Part shown: in pieces, positions 1 through 9,281 of the stretch
How the letters are laid out: each line of letters starts with the position of its first letter
How positions within the stretch are numbered: the first letter of the stretch is position 1
From: Microbulbifer sp. A4B17
GTDB taxonomy: Bacteria > Pseudomonadota > Gammaproteobacteria > Pseudomonadales > Cellvibrionaceae
Assembly (NCBI RefSeq): GCF_003076275.1
Contig: NZ_CP029064.1
Coordinates: 2,862,501 to 2,926,500, forward strand
Direction of reading: 5' to 3'
Length of the DNA: 64,000 nt
Position numbers and translations under genes: made by a program
The notes under the pieces: generated by a model
Databases searched by the model: none
Told to the model about the DNA's origin: nothing
Seen by the model: the letters and a program-made list of their open reading frames with translations, nothing else

Positions 1-2
1 CC

Positions 3-1769
3 GCCCTGCAATTGCTATCGCTACTGCAAGACGAATGGGATTACCCCCAATTGCAAAATATCCTGTTCAGCCCCTTCTGGGGTGACAACAGTGAAACCTG
101 GCTGCGCAGCGCCCTATTCCGCCGTTTACAAAAACTGGAACTTCGCCGCATCGACGGCGCAACCCTGCGCTACTGGGCCGAGCGCAGCGCAGAAGTCCTC
201 CACTTGGAATCGCCGCAACTGCCCCGCCAGCTGGAACAAATGGCCGAACGCGCCCGGCGCTGGCAGCGAGCCCCCGCAGAAATTTGGGCCGCGCGTTTTT
301 CCGAAACACTTACCGCTTTAAATTGGCCCGGCAACCGCAACCCGGACAGCCAGGAATACCAGCAGCTGATGCAGTGGGAATCCATCCTGGAAGAGTTCGC
401 CGCACTCAGCGCCTGTGGTGGCAACCTTACTCTCACCCAGGCCCTGCAATTGCTGCGTCAGATTGCCAGCCGCACCCCCTTCCAAGCGGAAACCCGCGAT
501 GGCCCCCTGCAAATTCTCGGAGTACTGGAAGCCGGCGGCCTCGCCTTCGATCACCTGCGCCTGGTCGGCTTCGGCCAACAGCAATGGCCGCCGGCACCGG
601 CGCCCAATCCGCTGCTGCCGATTCAATGGCAAAAACACTGGAAGATGCCCCGCGCCAGCGCCGAGCGGGAATTGGAACTGGCCCGCGAACTCACCGCCGA
701 CCTGCTCAATGCCAGTGGCGATATCATCGTGAGTTTCACCTGCGAAGAAGACGGTGTGCAGCAAGGCCTGAGCAGCTTGTTTGAAAGCCCGCAACAAGCC
801 CAGCACTTTGCCAAAGGCGCCCTGCACCATCACTACAGCCAACTGGCGCAAGCCTGTCAGCTGGAAAAAGTCGAAGACAAAAAGCTACCGCCACTCACCC
901 CCGCCGAATGCGAACGGGTGCGCGGCGGTGCCTCGGTGCTCAAGGCCCAGGCCCTGTCCCCGTTAAATGCCCAATTGCGCTTCCGCCTCGGCGCCAGCAG
1001 TTTTACCCAACCGGATATCGGCCTTGGCCCCGCCGAGCGCGGCAATGTGGTGCACCAGGTGTTGGCGGAATTCTGGCAACAGTGCGGCACCCTCACACAA
1101 CTGCAAGCCATGGACGATGAGCAACGCCAAGCGCAAATCGAGCGCGCGGTAGAACGCTCTCTCGGCAGTGTGCGCAAAAAATACAATCACCTGCCGATCG
1201 GATTTTGGGCCATGGAAAAGCAGCGCCTGGAGCGCCTGCTGCAACAATGGTTGTCCGTGGAACTGGACAGGCCCAACTTCTCCGTAGAGAAAGTCGAATG
1301 GGAACAAGCCGTGGAAATCGGCGGGCTGCACTTTAACCTGCGCCTAGACCGATTGGATCAACTCGCCAGCGGCGAACAACTGGTAATCGATTACAAAACT
1401 GGCGTCCCCAGTATTCGCGACTGGCTTACCCAGCGCATCCGCGAACCCCAGCTGCCGCTCTACGCCCTATTCCAACCGGACGCCCACGCCATCGCCTTCG
1501 GCCAGGTGCGCAACGGCGACTGCAAATGGAATGGCTGCGGAGACCTGGAGCACCCCATTACCGGCATTAAAGCCGTGGGCGATACCGAAAAGGAATCCCC
1601 CTACGGCACCTGGAGCAATCTGGTGGAGCACTGGCGCTACAGCCTGGAATCCCTCGCCACCGAATATCGCAGTGGTGTAGCCACCCTCGCCTTTGATCGC
1701 CCCACCGATAACAATAGTGAACTCTGGCCCCTAAACCGCTGGCCGGAAAGGGAGCAAATAACCGAATGA
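3..1769 (+). CDS. AddB-like PD-(D/E)XK nuclease, 5' end outside window
   Basis: C-terminal part of a RecB-family nuclease of the kind annotated as 'probable DNA repair protein', an AddB-like partner of a RecB/AddA-like helicase in double-strand break processing. The frame is open to the window edge, so the first codons seen are not the start. The C-terminal third carries the RecB nuclease signature: a GxxxH motif (GNVVH, about 340 residues in), LDRLD, then VIDYKTG about 115 residues further on, and QLPLY. The N-terminal part visible is the inactive-helicase-like region of AddB proteins. The stop overlaps the next start (ATGA at 1766-1769), which implies translational coupling. Family assignment is from motifs and the partner gene. 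Confidence 0.85.
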   Translation, partial: ALQLLSLLQDEWDYPQLQNILFSPFWGDNSETWLRSALFRRLQKLELRRIDGATLRYWAERSAEVLHLESPQLPRQLEQMAERARRWQRAPAEIWAARFSETLTALNWPGNRNPDSQEYQQLMQWESILEEFAALSACGGNLTLTQALQLLRQIASRTPFQAETRDGPLQILGVLEAGGLAFDHLRLVGFGQQQWPPAPAPNPLLPIQWQKHWKMPRASAERELELARELTADLLNASGDIIVSFTCEEDGVQQGLSSLFESPQQAQHFAKGALHHHYSQLAQACQLEKVEDKKLPPLTPAECERVRGGASVLKAQALSPLNAQLRFRLGASSFTQPDIGLGPAERGNVVHQVLAEFWQQCGTLTQLQAMDDEQRQAQIERAVERSLGSVRKKYNHLPIGFWAMEKQRLERLLQQWLSVELDRPNFSVEKVEWEQAVEIGGLHFNLRLDRLDQLASGEQLVIDYKTGVPSIRDWLTQRIREPQLPLYALFQPDAHAIAFGQVRNGDCKWNGCGDLEHPITGIKAVGDTEKESPYGTWSNLVEHWRYSLESLATEYRSGVATLAFDRPTDNNSELWPLNRWPEREQITE

Positions 1770-4700
1770 ACGAAGTCGTGACCACTCCCGCCCTACGCCG
1801 CCCCATTGATGCTGACGCCCGCAGCCAAGCCCTGGATATCAGCCGCAGCTTTGCCGTGTCTGCCCCGGCGGGCTCCGGTAAAACCGGCCTGCTCACCCAG
1901 CGCGTATTAAAGTTGCTCGCCGCCTGCCAGCAACCGGAAGAAGTGCTGGCCATTACCTTCACCCGCAAAGCCGCCGGTGAAATGCGCGAGCGCCTGATCG
2001 ACGCCCTGCACAGCGCCCGCGACCAAGCCCGGCCAGACAACCCCCACGATGCCATCACCTGGGATTTAGCCCGCGCCCTGCTGGAGCGGGATCGCGAACT
2101 GGAATGGGAACTGCTGCAAACACCCCAGCGCCTGCGTATTCAAACCATCGACGGCCTCTGCCGCAGCCTCGCCAGCCAACTGCCGATCGAAAGCGGCCTT
2201 GGCGCACCGGGTGAACCCCTGGAGCGCACCCAAATCGCCTTCGAGCTAGCGGTGGTGAACCTGCTCAAACACCTCGATGGCGAAACCCCAGACGCAGACC
2301 TACAGCAACTACTGCTCCACCTGGACAACGACCTGGGTCAGCTCAATAAGCTACTGCGTATTTTGTTGGACAAGCGCGAGCAATGGCTCGGCCCACTTTT
2401 AAGCGTTAACTTCGATGGCGCCCAGGACTATTTCCATTTTGTTATCGACGAACTGGTGACAGAAAAACTGCAAGATCTCACCACAGCCCTCGGCAGTTAC
2501 GCCGGGGAACTGCTGGAGCTGGCCAGTTATGCCGGCGGCAATTTACAAAAGGAAAACCCCAGCCACGGCCTGTGCCTCTTCGCCGAACTGGACGATTTCC
2601 CCAGCACAGATAGCAGCGGTCTGCCCGCCTGGCTCGCCCTCGGCAGCCTGCTCCTCACCACCACCGGTGATCTGCGCAAAGGCGGCGGCATCAATAAAAA
2701 ACTCGGTTTTGGCCTGCCGGATAAAAAAGATCCCGAGCGCCCCATCGCCGAAGAATACAAACAGCGCATGAAAGACCTGCTGGCAGAACTGGCCGGCAAC
2801 GAACCGCTGCTCTCCGCCCTGCGGGAAGTGGGCAAGCTCCCCAGCGGACTGCAACAGAGCCAATGGCAACTGCTGCAAGGGCTCGCCCAGGTACTGCCCA
2901 AGTTGGTCGCAGAATTAAAACTGGTATTCCAGCAGCTGGGCGCCACCGACTATACCGAAGTGGCCCAAGCCGCACTGATCGCCCTGGGCGATAGCGATAA
3001 CCCCACAGACCTGGCCCTAAAACTGGACCTGCAAACCCAGCATATTCTGGTGGACGAGTTCCAGGACACCTCCCACACCCAGCTACAACTGCTGGAAAAA
3101 CTCACTGCCGGCTGGCAGCAGGGAGACGGCCGCACCTTATTTATTGTCGGCGACGGCATGCAGTCCTGTTACGGCTTCCGCAATGCCAACGTGGGTATTT
3201 TCCTGGATGCGCGCGAACGCGGTATCGGTGAAGTGCCCCTTGAAACCCTCGACCTCCAGGTAAATTTCCGCTCCGAAAGCGCAGTGGTGGACTGGGTCAA
3301 CGAGACTTTCCAAAGGGCTTTTCCGCAAGCGGACAATATCGGTCGCGGCGCCGTGCGCTATCTGCAATCCGAAGCATTTAAAGGCAGAAAATGGGCCGAG
3401 CCCTCGGTGAATTTTTACGGCTGCATCGATGACGAAGACCGCAACCGCGAAGCCATCCAAGCGGTTGAACTGGTGCAGCAATTACAAGCGCAAGATCCGG
3501 AAAGCCGCATCGCCATTCTGGTGCGCAAGAAAAAACATCTGCAAAAAATTCTGCCAGCCCTAAGTACTGCCAATATCGCCTTCCAGGCCCCAGAGCTAGC
3601 ACCGCTCGCCAGTAAAATGGTGGTGCTGGATTTACTCAGCCTCACCCGCGCCCTGCTCGACCCCAGCGACCGAATCAGCTGGCTGGCCGTACTCCGCGCC
3701 CCCTGGTGCGGACTGCAACTGCCAGACCTTTACACCCTGGCCAACTGGGGCAATGGGGATATCACTGTAACCGACACCAGCGCGCGCCCACTATTAATGG
3801 CCTTGCAGGAAGTGGACGATATCGCCCTACTCAGCGATGAAGGGCGCACGCGCCTGGCCCAAGTGGCCCCCAAACTGCTTCACGCCTGGCAACAACGCGG
3901 CCGCAAATCCTTGCGCACCTGGATTGAAGGCCTCTGGCTGGAACTGGGCGGCCCCGCCACGGTAGCGCAAAAATCCGACCTGAATAACGTGCAGGATTTT
4001 CTGCAATTGTTAGAAGCCTTCGATGCCGGCGGAGCCATTACCGACTGGCAACAGTTCACCCTGGCCCTGGAACAGCTCTACGCCCGCCCCGCCCAGGATG
4101 CCAAAGTGCAGGTGATGACCATTCACAAATCCAAAGGGCTGGAGTTCGAACACGTACTGATCCCAGGCCTGGACCAAGGCGGCAAACCCGGCAGCGACCA
4201 GCTGCTGCGCTGGAGCGAATGGCTCAGCCGCGAAGGCGAAAGCCGCTTTCTGCTCGCCCCCAAAAATGCACGCGGCGGCCGCGACCCGGTTTTTGAATAC
4301 CTGAAGCACGACAACAGCGAGCGCGAACGTCTGGAAGGTACGCGCCTGTTGTATGTAGGCTGCACCCGCGCCATCCGCTCGCTGCATCTTTTGGCCTGCA
4401 TCAACCGGGATGAAAAAAAGGGCCACCTAAAAGCCCCCGGCAGCGCCGCCCTACTCGCCGGCATCTGGCCCAGTGTTTTGCACCACCAGGAAAGCGATTG
4501 GTGCCACTGGCTGGAAGCGGAAGAATCCTTACACAACCAAAACGAAGCCAGCAGAGATCACGACTACCTGCTGCGCCTGCCCAACCAATGGCAACCCCAA
4601 GCTATGCCCCGGCAGGAATGGCTGGCCCAATACCGCATGCCAGACTACCAACCCAAAACAGAGGAAGAAGACAATATTCCCGAACTGGGCCAGGTAGCCC

Positions 4701-5224
4701 TGCGCTGGCTCAAACACGCCGGCACCGTAGCCCACGAAACCCTCGCCACCATTGCCGAGACCAATATCAACGACTGGCCACCCAGCAAACTGGAAGCCCA
4801 ACGCCCCCTATGGCAACTGCGCCTGAAACAATTGGGCCTATCTGCCACCAGCCTGGAGCGCGCCGTCGAGAAAGTGGAAATCGCTGTACGCAACAGCCTT
4901 AACTGCCCCACCGGCCGCTGGCTATTGGATGGCTCACTAAGAGAATCTGCCTGCGAACTGGAACTCCACAGCGGTGGCCGACAGTTGCGGCGCTCCATTG
5001 TGGACCGCACCTTTATCGATAACGAAGGTACCCGCTGGATTGTGGATTACAAAACCGCAGAGCCCAGTGGTGAGGAAAGCCAGGAAGAGTTTATTGCGGC
5101 TCAATTGGAGCAGTATCGGAATCAGCTGGAGAATTACCGCAAGCTCTTTTATGCGCGGGGAGAGCGGAATATTCGGTGTGCTTTGTATTTTCCGTTGATG
5201 CAGAGGTTGGTGGAGTTGGATTAG
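1766..5224 (+). CDS. UvrD/RecB-like helicase-nuclease (AddA-like)
   Basis: A 1152-residue superfamily 1 DNA helicase with a C-terminal nuclease domain. Walker A is APAGSGKT at residues 33-40. Motif II is LVDEFQDT near residue 428, motif IV is VNFRSE, motif V is TIHKSKGLEFEHV near 783 and motif VI is LLYVGCTRA near 860. A RecB-type nuclease motif (IVDYKTA) lies near 1092, followed by the Q-rich YRNQLENYRKLF segment. Together with the upstream AddB-like protein it would form an AddAB-like complex that resects DNA ends in the cytoplasm. It ends with TAG. It is the last GC-rich core gene before the accessory region. Confidence 0.92.
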   Translation: MNEVVTTPALRRPIDADARSQALDISRSFAVSAPAGSGKTGLLTQRVLKLLAACQQPEEVLAITFTRKAAGEMRERLIDALHSARDQARPDNPHDAITWDLARALLERDRELEWELLQTPQRLRIQTIDGLCRSLASQLPIESGLGAPGEPLERTQIAFELAVVNLLKHLDGETPDADLQQLLLHLDNDLGQLNKLLRILLDKREQWLGPLLSVNFDGAQDYFHFVIDELVTEKLQDLTTALGSYAGELLELASYAGGNLQKENPSHGLCLFAELDDFPSTDSSGLPAWLALGSLLLTTTGDLRKGGGINKKLGFGLPDKKDPERPIAEEYKQRMKDLLAELAGNEPLLSALREVGKLPSGLQQSQWQLLQGLAQVLPKLVAELKLVFQQLGATDYTEVAQAALIALGDSDNPTDLALKLDLQTQHILVDEFQDTSHTQLQLLEKLTAGWQQGDGRTLFIVGDGMQSCYGFRNANVGIFLDARERGIGEVPLETLDLQVNFRSESAVVDWVNETFQRAFPQADNIGRGAVRYLQSEAFKGRKWAEPSVNFYGCIDDEDRNREAIQAVELVQQLQAQDPESRIAILVRKKKHLQKILPALSTANIAFQAPELAPLASKMVVLDLLSLTRALLDPSDRISWLAVLRAPWCGLQLPDLYTLANWGNGDITVTDTSARPLLMALQEVDDIALLSDEGRTRLAQVAPKLLHAWQQRGRKSLRTWIEGLWLELGGPATVAQKSDLNNVQDFLQLLEAFDAGGAITDWQQFTLALEQLYARPAQDAKVQVMTIHKSKGLEFEHVLIPGLDQGGKPGSDQLLRWSEWLSREGESRFLLAPKNARGGRDPVFEYLKHDNSERERLEGTRLLYVGCTRAIRSLHLLACINRDEKKGHLKAPGSAALLAGIWPSVLHHQESDWCHWLEAEESLHNQNEASRDHDYLLRLPNQWQPQAMPRQEWLAQYRMPDYQPKTEEEDNIPELGQVALRWLKHAGTVAHETLATIAETNINDWPPSKLEAQRPLWQLRLKQLGLSATSLERAVEKVEIAVRNSLNCPTGRWLLDGSLRESACELELHSGGRQLRRSIVDRTFIDNEGTRWIVDYKTAEPSGEESQEEFIAAQLEQYRNQLENYRKLFYARGERNIRCALYFPLMQRLVELD

Positions 5225-5242
5225 GGGGATGTATAGATTATC

Positions 5243-5261
5243 GTGCGGCTTAAAGCCGCAC
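5243..5261. terminator. GC-rich inverted repeat after helicase gene
   Basis: A near-perfect inverted repeat (GTGCGGCTT / AAGCCGCAC, one-base centre) lies 18 bases after the helicase stop and before the convergent HerA gene. There is no T-tract on either side, so it is either a weak bidirectional terminator or a short REP-type palindrome. It marks the junction between the GC-rich core and the AT-rich accessory block. Confidence 0.45.
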
Positions 5262-5317
5262 TCAGTATCATAGATAGAACGCTCACATTTTTCTGATAAA
5301 AACGATTTATATAAGCA

Positions 5318-7048
5318 TCACTCTACTTTCTGCTTCCTCCAGTTGTCTATGGCAGAGGCAAGCCGTGTTTGATCAACCTCGCCTTGCCATTCTCTCCAAA
5401 ATTCTATAGTTCCACTATTCGGCTTTCTTACTGGCTCATCTATTCGTATTCTACTAGGCAATAGACTGGCATCACCCACTACCAAAGCTTCACCAGTATC
5501 GAGCGTAGGTAGTATGTCACTAAAGCTACCCAGGCTATCTGGAAGCAATTTTTTAATTACACCTTGGTCATCAGAATTAGTAAGCCTCATTGAAACAAAA
5601 TTACTACATTGACTAAGAATTGTTTTATTAACCTCAGATGGCCTCTGGCTGATTACCACCAAACTAAGCCCATATTTCCTACCTTCTTTTGCAATCCTTT
5701 CAAAGATCTTTATTGATATATCATCTGCTGATCCGGTGAGATTTCTATTTGGTATATAAAGGTGAGCTTCATCACACATCAAGGCAATCGGGTGCCTTTT
5801 CTCTAGCGGAGTCCATTGCTGAATAGAGAATGATAATCGCGCTACCAATGAAACCATTAACGGCAATACATCAGACGGCACTTCTGAAAAATCTATAATC
5901 TTAACTCCACCAGTACCATTTTCATCAGCACAGCCTAACAGTAAATTAGCCAAGCGATTAAGGTAATCAAATTGCAGAACATCACTGCCTCCTTTAAAAA
6001 GAAAACCCAACCTCCGGTCTGATATTTTATTTTCGAGCCTGGAGATCAATCGACTTAGCTTCCCATTGAACTCTCCAGCTTTGGTACTCCCAGCCTTTGC
6101 ACCAGCAACTCTCTCTTCATTAATTTTATTCAAACCTTCCATCACAGATGAAAGTCTAAAAGGAACAGGGCTATCTATAGTAAAGTTTTCTAAAATATCT
6201 TTATATTCATCGCCAGATAAATATCTAGTTTTTGCCGCATTAACCTCTCTAGAAATGATCATCGCCTGATTTGGTGCATTTTGATCACTTCTATCTACGA
6301 ATAATGAAACCATTGCCTCATAAGAAAGAAGCCAATAAGGCAAAAATATAATGCCATCAGAAATGGTTCTCCCCGACTCCACATCTCCAGGCCCGGCGAT
6401 CTTGAAATACTTCACCTCGTCACCAGCCAGTGGGGCATACTCGCCGTGAAGGTCAAAAATAATTGCATTCGAATTTTTTAAGTGTGCGACTTGCTCAATA
6501 ATCTTTGCAGTCGCCCATGACTTCCCCGCCCCTGTACTTCCACCTATAAAAGCATGCCGTTGGAAAAACTTATTTCCATTAAGAAAAGCTTCGGCTTTAT
6601 CATCTAAAGTATATCTACCTAGCACCAAGGAATTTCCATCATTCTCCGAATGAGAGATAACACGCATGAATTCTGTAAGGTCTTCTCCCTCTAGCGAAAA
6701 ACAATTTGCTTCAATCTCAGGTACGCTCTCCAATGTTCTTCGGAAAACATTTCGGTTAAGGCCCTCCACATCGAGCAATGATCCTATCAATGAAACTTTG
6801 CAAAGATTCTGTTCATCAAACTCTTCGCCATGATTTTCATCCTGATCTAGAATCAACCGCTTTCGGGTAACTTGACTTATAAGACCGATCAAGTGCTGCC
6901 CTGGCTTGCTGCTTTGTAAAACAGCAAGTCTATTTACTTGCAATCTTTTTAGCTTTTCACTGTCTTCAACAGACACGATTACAGTTGCAGTATCAACTGA
7001 AGAAACGGTCCCAAGTGCATCATCATCTGAAAAGTTAAAAATTGCCAT
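5318..7048 (-). CDS. HerA-type DUF87 ATPase of SIR2-HerA defence
   Basis: A 576-residue HerA/FtsK-superfamily ATPase. An N-terminal beta-barrel (HAS-barrel-like) region of about 150 residues precedes Walker A GGSTGAGKS at 169-177. Walker B is LMCDEAH near 420, followed by an SQRPSEV motif with the sensor glutamine and arginine typical of HerA. It starts 9 bases after the SIR2 stop, so the two form an operon. In known SIR2-HerA systems the HerA hexamer assembles with the SIR2 oligomer and controls NAD+ depletion on phage infection. It is AT-rich relative to the upstream core genes, consistent with acquisition. HerA identity is firm; the anti-phage role comes from the pair. Confidence 0.9.
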   Translation of the reverse strand: MAIFNFSDDDALGTVSSVDTATVIVSVEDSEKLKRLQVNRLAVLQSSKPGQHLIGLISQVTRKRLILDQDENHGEEFDEQNLCKVSLIGSLLDVEGLNRNVFRRTLESVPEIEANCFSLEGEDLTEFMRVISHSENDGNSLVLGRYTLDDKAEAFLNGNKFFQRHAFIGGSTGAGKSWATAKIIEQVAHLKNSNAIIFDLHGEYAPLAGDEVKYFKIAGPGDVESGRTISDGIIFLPYWLLSYEAMVSLFVDRSDQNAPNQAMIISREVNAAKTRYLSGDEYKDILENFTIDSPVPFRLSSVMEGLNKINEERVAGAKAGSTKAGEFNGKLSRLISRLENKISDRRLGFLFKGGSDVLQFDYLNRLANLLLGCADENGTGGVKIIDFSEVPSDVLPLMVSLVARLSFSIQQWTPLEKRHPIALMCDEAHLYIPNRNLTGSADDISIKIFERIAKEGRKYGLSLVVISQRPSEVNKTILSQCSNFVSMRLTNSDDQGVIKKLLPDSLGSFSDILPTLDTGEALVVGDASLLPSRIRIDEPVRKPNSGTIEFWREWQGEVDQTRLASAIDNWRKQKVE

Positions 7049-7057
7049 AGCTAAGCC

Positions 7058-8080
7058 CTACATTATTAAATTTAAAAATCCACCTAAAGACCAACAGTTG
7101 CGCTCAATCTTAATCGGCTCTACGCATTTAGAGCTATATACTAACGAACCGGGACCATCTTCACACATTTCAATTGCCAGATATCGCGACAATTGACTGC
7201 TAAATAAAAAATTCCTAGCTGATTCAGAAAGCTTTTGTGTAACAACAGTTATTGAGGCATCACCTTTTGCACAGCGATTCACCAGCTTCTCTTGAATATG
7301 ATCATCATTAAACCCGAACCCGATACAAAGATATGAGGATGCAGCATCAATGACATCATCAGCCTCATGAATGATTGTTTTATATGGCTCTCTATGAGTA
7401 CTTCGGTATTTTTCATTGCCTGGAGTAACTATGAGAGGGGTTAAACCTTCAGGTGTTCTACCAATATTACCAAGCGAACAGACAACCCCTTGATCATTAA
7501 CAAACCACCCCAAAGAACCATGTACCTTCCAAATGTTAACCTGTCTCAAGGGTTTCAAATAATCTTTTTTTTCTGGAAAGCCCTTATACCCATGTGAAAA
7601 TCCACAAAAATGATGAATACCCTCCTGTTCACAAGCATACTCTGCCAATCGATCATAGTTTGGGGTAATAATATTGACCTGCCTTACAGTACTCCTCAGC
7701 ATATGTCTTAAAAGCTTGCCGAGCGGAAATAGTTCTTGATCAACTAGAGCCTTCTCAAACACTGCAATATCTTCAGGAGAAAGTAGATTCCATGTAGACA
7801 ATACGACTTTACTTGTTAATGCTGGAGTTAAGTTAACCTTATGAAGAGCGGTCTCAAGATCAACCCCATTCTCAAGAAAGCCGCAGAATTCCCCCCATAA
7901 TCCAACCTCTTGACAACTTAAACCCTCAACCTCAACTGATCTAATTAGATGTTGAGATAAAGCTCCCATACCTGACATACCATGAGCAGCGGATGCACCA
8001 CTACCCAAAATAATAACTGGTGTACTTCCATAATAGTCTTGTGCTTGTTTAGATATTAAATCGATTTCCATACCAGCCAT
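7058..8080 (-). CDS. SIR2-family NADase of SIR2-HerA defence
   Basis: A 340-residue SIR2-domain protein. The Rossmann NAD-binding loop is GSGASAAHGM (residues 26-35). The catalytic-region motif is TPNYDRL with Asn141, and KVHGSL carries the presumed catalytic His187. GFGFNDDHI (255-262) closes the site. I chose the ATG at 8080 because AAGGA lies about six bases upstream; an alternative TTG lies one codon earlier. It is the promoter-proximal gene of the pair with HerA. Related proteins hydrolyse NAD+ and cause abortive infection. A standalone deacetylase is less likely given the partner. Confidence 0.9.
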   Translation of the reverse strand: MAGMEIDLISKQAQDYYGSTPVIILGSGASAAHGMSGMGALSQHLIRSVEVEGLSCQEVGLWGEFCGFLENGVDLETALHKVNLTPALTSKVVLSTWNLLSPEDIAVFEKALVDQELFPLGKLLRHMLRSTVRQVNIITPNYDRLAEYACEQEGIHHFCGFSHGYKGFPEKKDYLKPLRQVNIWKVHGSLGWFVNDQGVVCSLGNIGRTPEGLTPLIVTPGNEKYRSTHREPYKTIIHEADDVIDAASSYLCIGFGFNDDHIQEKLVNRCAKGDASITVVTQKLSESARNFLFSSQLSRYLAIEMCEDGPGSLVYSSKCVEPIKIERNCWSLGGFLNLIM

Positions 8081-8242
8081 CAAAATTCCTTTTTACAACT
8101 TCACTATTAATAAATGGTGACCCCATACACCTTCTAAACAGAAGTATAAATCGCCAAGAGTTTCGACTGAAGAAGAACATTACACAAAACAATAGTTATT
8201 CAATGGCTTTTCTTACTAACGCATCAAAGAATATATAGGCGC

Positions 8243-8515
8243 CTAAATTATCTTATTGAAACTTATTTGGTTTTCCCTTTCGCCAAAGCCACGTAAAATC
8301 AAAAGATAACCGTCAAAGTTGTGGTCTATAGCTAGACAACCCCTCACAAGGCCAACACTCTGCAAGAGCCACAAAAATTTTCTAAAAGAACCTGCCCACA
8401 ATAGGAGAAGGTAGCGTGAAGTAAAAATAGAGAAAAGGCGCTGACCCAAGGTGCTGCAACACCAGGGGCCAGCTAACCAAATTGATAGGATAATTATCAA
8501 GATGGCTGTATGCAT
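8243..8515 (-). CDS. Possible small hydrophobic protein
   Basis: A 90-codon ATG reading frame with a hydrophobic N-terminal half (about residues 3-60) rich in Leu, Trp and Phe. I do not recognise it. It lies between the SIR2 gene and the first csrA unit, whose leftmost end abuts its start codon. That fits a cassette gene following the unit in minus-strand order, but there is no clear ribosome binding site. It could be spurious. Confidence 0.25.
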   Translation of the reverse strand: MHTAILIIILSIWLAGPWCCSTLGQRLFSIFTSRYLLLLWAGSFRKFLWLLQSVGLVRGCLAIDHNFDGYLLILRGFGERENQISFNKII

Positions 8516-8559
8516 ACTACGCTAGAAACCCGCTCGTCTTCAATAAAGTGGAGCACAAT

Positions 8560-9107
8560 CAGCAGCTTGGAGCAATTCCCCAAGCTCTGGGAGCCTAGCG
8601 CCCGCCTTTTCCTATTCTGCGCCCACCGTCCCCGCGCCCCACCCCACTCTTCCTCCAAGTATCACTTACCAAGCTTCCTCACCAAGGAGTGCCCACCCAC
8701 AGTTTGATTATCGGTAGGAAATAAATATGTTGATCCTAAAGCGCCGAACAGGCGAGAACCTAAGAATTGGAACGAATGTCTCGATCACAGTGTTGGAAGT
8801 GAAGGGAAATCAAGTAAAGATAGGCATCCGCGCCCCCAATTCTCTTCCCGTCCACCGTGAAGAGATCTATGTGCGTATAGAGAGAGAACGAAAAATAAAC
8901 AATGGAAAGCGTTGAGGAAAGGTTCTCCAAGGAAGGAGGCTCCACCTCAATAAAGGCGCTATTAATAGCTAGTTATCTTCGAGGTATAGGGCAGTGAACT
9001 TATACAGCCCTCTTCACAACTACAAAAAGTCACCTCTCCATAGAAAGGTAAAAGTCAACACAAATTGGATCGAACAAGCAGTATAACTAGTTCGCAGAAG
9101 ACTGTGG
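8560..9107 (+). repeat. csrA repeat unit 1 (most complete copy)
   Basis: The reference copy of the dispersed csrA unit. Order: a segment starting AGCAGCTTGGAGC; a C-rich, G-poor leader of about 130 bases (GCGCCCGCCTTTTCC onward) ending at a TAGGA ribosome binding site; csrA; and a tail with AAGGAAGGAGGC just after the stop, then about 150 more bases ending CGAACAAGCAGTATAACTA. The same segments recur in order at 9955-10330, 13974-14480, 15256-15600, 16928-17340 and 19990-20400. More decayed copies lie near 34.8, 36.7, 38.7, 40.2, 41.3, 43.0, 44.9 and 48.2 kb, all on this strand. Confidence 0.85.
8727..8915 (+). CDS. csrA: CsrA translational regulator, intact copy 1
   Basis: A 62-residue CsrA/RsmA homodimeric RNA-binding protein that binds GGA motifs in mRNA leaders. 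It keeps the family core: [10 protein letters not shown] at the start with Arg6 and Arg7, [10 protein letters not shown] in the middle, and [10 protein letters not shown] with Arg44. The start is ATG with TAGGA about seven bases upstream. Typical CsrA proteins are about 61 residues, so it is full length. It lies in an accessory block between defence and acetyltransferase genes, not in the usual alaS/tRNA neighbourhood, so it is probably a paralogue of the housekeeping gene. The tail just after its stop carries two AAGGA motifs, possible CsrA targets. Confidence 0.95.
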   Translation: MLILKRRTGENLRIGTNVSITVLEVKGNQVKIGIRAPNSLPVHREEIYVRIERERKINNGKR

Positions 9108-9119
9108 TCATTTTTCAAC

Positions 9120-9281
9120 CTATTCTTCTTCATCACTACGATCTATTAGGTTTTCCGGTGAGCCCAAAGTGCTATCTTTTTCAAGCTCTTCCTTAATATC
9201 TTCAGGAAGTGGCTTGAACAACTCTTTTGCCCTCTCTTCGGCTTTCTTTTTTGCCTGTTCGTATCTTTCTTTATCGTTCAT
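9120..9281 (-). CDS. Small highly charged protein, 53 residues
   Basis: A 53-residue Glu/Lys-rich reading frame that begins MNDKERYEQAKKKAEERAKE and ends in three glutamates. Its ATG overlaps the stop of the acetyltransferase-like gene (ATGA at 9278-9281), so it is translationally coupled to it. It is predicted to be one long amphipathic helix followed by an acidic tail. I do not recognise it. Pairing with the upstream gene suggests a partner or antitoxin-like role, which is inference only. Confidence 0.6.
   Translation of the reverse strand: MNDKERYEQAKKKAEERAKELFKPLPEDIKEELEKDSTLGSPENLIDRSDEEE

Noticed and set aside
12..5224. Many long antisense and out-of-frame ORFs in the helicase-nuclease genes
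   Set aside because: GC-rich codon shadows of two well-supported genes; no motifs of their own.
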